Shown piece after piece: positions 26,179-26,827 of a DNA stretch of 26,827 nt (the first letter of the stretch is position 1; each line of letters opens with the position of its first letter). Both the position numbers and the translations under genes were made by a program. Origin of the DNA: an uncultured Chitinophagales bacterium (lineage in GTDB: Bacteria > Bacteroidota > Bacteroidia > Chitinophagales > Chitinophagaceae); NCBI GenBank assembly GCA_946886475.1, contig CAMPIQ010000033.1:1-26827 (forward strand), given 5' to 3'. The notes under the pieces are model-generated. The model made no database searches. It saw only the letters and a program-made list of their open reading frames with translations, and was not told the DNA's origin.

Positions 26179-26601
26179 ATGAAACAGTTGCAGGTAATTC
26201 TAGGTGGCCTGCTGATTTTATCAGCCAGCTTTATGTTGCAGGGACATTCAAAAGGGGGAGATCATTACCGGATTTTCCTTAACAATAAGATGGTGCTGGA
26301 ACAATTTGTTCTCAACAGATCAGCTGATCCAACGCTTTCTTTAATCGGGGCAAATGAAAATGACAGGATGATCGTGCATTACAGTCATTGCGGTAAGGCC
26401 GGCAGTGCAAGAACGATCAGGATTAAGAATAACAAGGGTGAGATCCTGAAAGAATGGAAGTTCCCCGATACAAGGCAAACCGGCATGCAGCTCACCGTAA
26501 AGGACATTAAAGGTTTAGCCAGAGACGGCAGCATCTCACTTTACTATGCGTCAAAGGAATTAAATGCAGGTATGCAATTGACGAAGCTGGAATGGAATTG
26601 A
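26179..26601 (+). CDS. Small secreted hypothetical protein
   Basis: This is a 140-residue protein with an N-terminal hydrophobic segment (about 5-20) that reads as a signal peptide, cut around residues 22-25. The rest is predicted beta-rich and polar, with one Cys (HYSHCGKAG) and regular strand-like segments (DHYRIFLNNKMVLEQFVL, SARTIRIKNNKGEILKEWKF). I do not recognise the family. It has its own upstream region: the divergent PKD/kelch gene begins 232 bp away, and an AT-rich stretch with TTTTG lies at 26141-26146. It is followed by a purine-rich tract and a hairpin at 26655-26683. It is a periplasmic or exported protein of unknown function. Confidence 0.8.
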   Translation: MKQLQVILGGLLILSASFMLQGHSKGGDHYRIFLNNKMVLEQFVLNRSADPTLSLIGANENDRMIVHYSHCGKAGSARTIRIKNNKGEILKEWKFPDTRQTGMQLTVKDIKGLARDGSISLYYASKELNAGMQLTKLEWN

Positions 26602-26654
26602 AGAAAAGGAAAGTGAAAGAGAAAGAGAAAGTGAAGGCGTGTAGGTCATTGCGG

Positions 26655-26683
26655 GCGAAGCAAACTTCCGTTTGTTGCTTCGC
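26655..26683. terminator. Hairpin between convergent genes
   Basis: GCGAAGCAA (26655-26663) pairs perfectly with TTGCTTCGC (26675-26683) around an 11-nt loop. On the plus strand a short CCTTTTTA tract follows at 26692-26699. It lies between the small secreted gene and the probable minus-strand partial gene whose stop is at 26685-26687. It may therefore serve both directions. It also resembles the ATTGCG..GCGAAGCAA repeats common in many bacterial genomes. Confidence 0.45.
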
Positions 26684-26684
26684 T

Positions 26685-26827
26685 TCACGAACCCTTTTTA
26701 CTTTTGATGCTTCCTTCCTTTCGTTGTTGTTTAGGTAAGATCTTTGAAGTCTTCAAAAATAAGCGCACTATTCCCAGCAATTGATAAGCCCTGTCATGCT
26801 GTCTGTGCCGCATATTGCGGTAACGAG
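26685..26827 (-). CDS. Partial gene at the right edge, C-terminal fragment, unknown
   Basis: On the minus strand an open frame enters from the window's right edge and runs 47 codons to a TGA at 26685-26687. The visible C-terminus is strongly basic: it begins RYRNMRHRQHDRAYQLLGIV and ends in a tail with several Lys (QQRKEGSIKSKKGS). The stop sits right next to a hairpin that could terminate it. Most of the gene would be outside the window. No family is recognisable, and chance openness over this short length is possible. Confidence 0.35.
   Translation of the reverse strand, partial: RYRNMRHRQHDRAYQLLGIVRLFLKTSKILPKQQRKEGSIKSKKGS

Noticed and set aside
1..26827. Insertion sequences, integrases, tRNA or rRNA genes
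   Set aside because: None was recognised by eye on either strand; the xylan locus shows no transposase or tRNA boundary within the window.

Overview
The window is chromosomal DNA of a Bacteroidota bacterium, most likely a soil or plant-associated member of the Chitinophagaceae (family level is inference). The pointers are a SusC/SusD pair, lipoproteins with the S-C-K-K or S/G-C type lipobox, signal peptides ending A-Q, Bacteroidota-style promoter motifs in place of sigma70 boxes, weak or absent Shine-Dalgarno sequences, and intergenic spacers rich in short heptad repeats.

Layout. (1) 1-414: three copies of a 139-bp tandem repeat, each with a GGCCATGC/GCATGGCC hairpin. (2) 415-4666, minus strand: two tandem paralogous LacI-family regulators followed by a secreted GH67 alpha-glucuronidase, with gaps of 28 and 15 bp. 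(3) 4667-5032: divergent control region with a near-perfect LacI-type operator on a predicted susC promoter, plus a perfect 18-bp AT palindrome. (4) 5033-11968, plus strand: SusC transporter, SusD lipoprotein and a GH10 xylanase lipoprotein carrying an inserted carbohydrate-binding domain, closed by a terminator hairpin at 12024-12056. (5) 12127-20503, plus strand: xylulokinase, xylose isomerase, a sodium/sugar symporter, a GH3 beta-xylosidase and mannonate dehydratase. (6) 20504-26827: genes unrelated to xylan: a four-PAS histidine kinase, a cysteine-free Fpg/Nei-type DNA glycosylase, a PKD/kelch lipoprotein (minus strand), a small secreted protein, and the likely 3' end of a minus-strand gene at the right edge.

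Working together. Regions 2-5 form a polysaccharide utilization locus for (methyl)glucuronoxylan. The surface GH10 xylanase cuts xylan and SusC/D imports the oligosaccharides. In the periplasm GH67 removes the (4-O-methyl)glucuronic acid cap that GH10 products carry, and GH3 trims xylo-oligomers to xylose. The symporter brings xylose into the cytoplasm, where XylA and XylB feed it to the pentose phosphate pathway. UxuA handles the glucuronate branch. The other glucuronate steps (UxaC, UxuB, KdgK, KdgA) and any arabinofuranosidase or acetyl esterase are not in the window. Control appears to be by LacI repressors, not by the hybrid two-component systems used for xylan in gut Bacteroides.

The core genes belong to known families. 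The less expected features are the duplicated regulator pair, the operator architecture, the inverted heptad arrays between xylA and the symporter gene, a 15-bp inverted repeat that overlaps the GH3 stop codon and an N-terminal extension of UxuA, the cysteine-free glycosylase, and the 139-bp tandem repeat.
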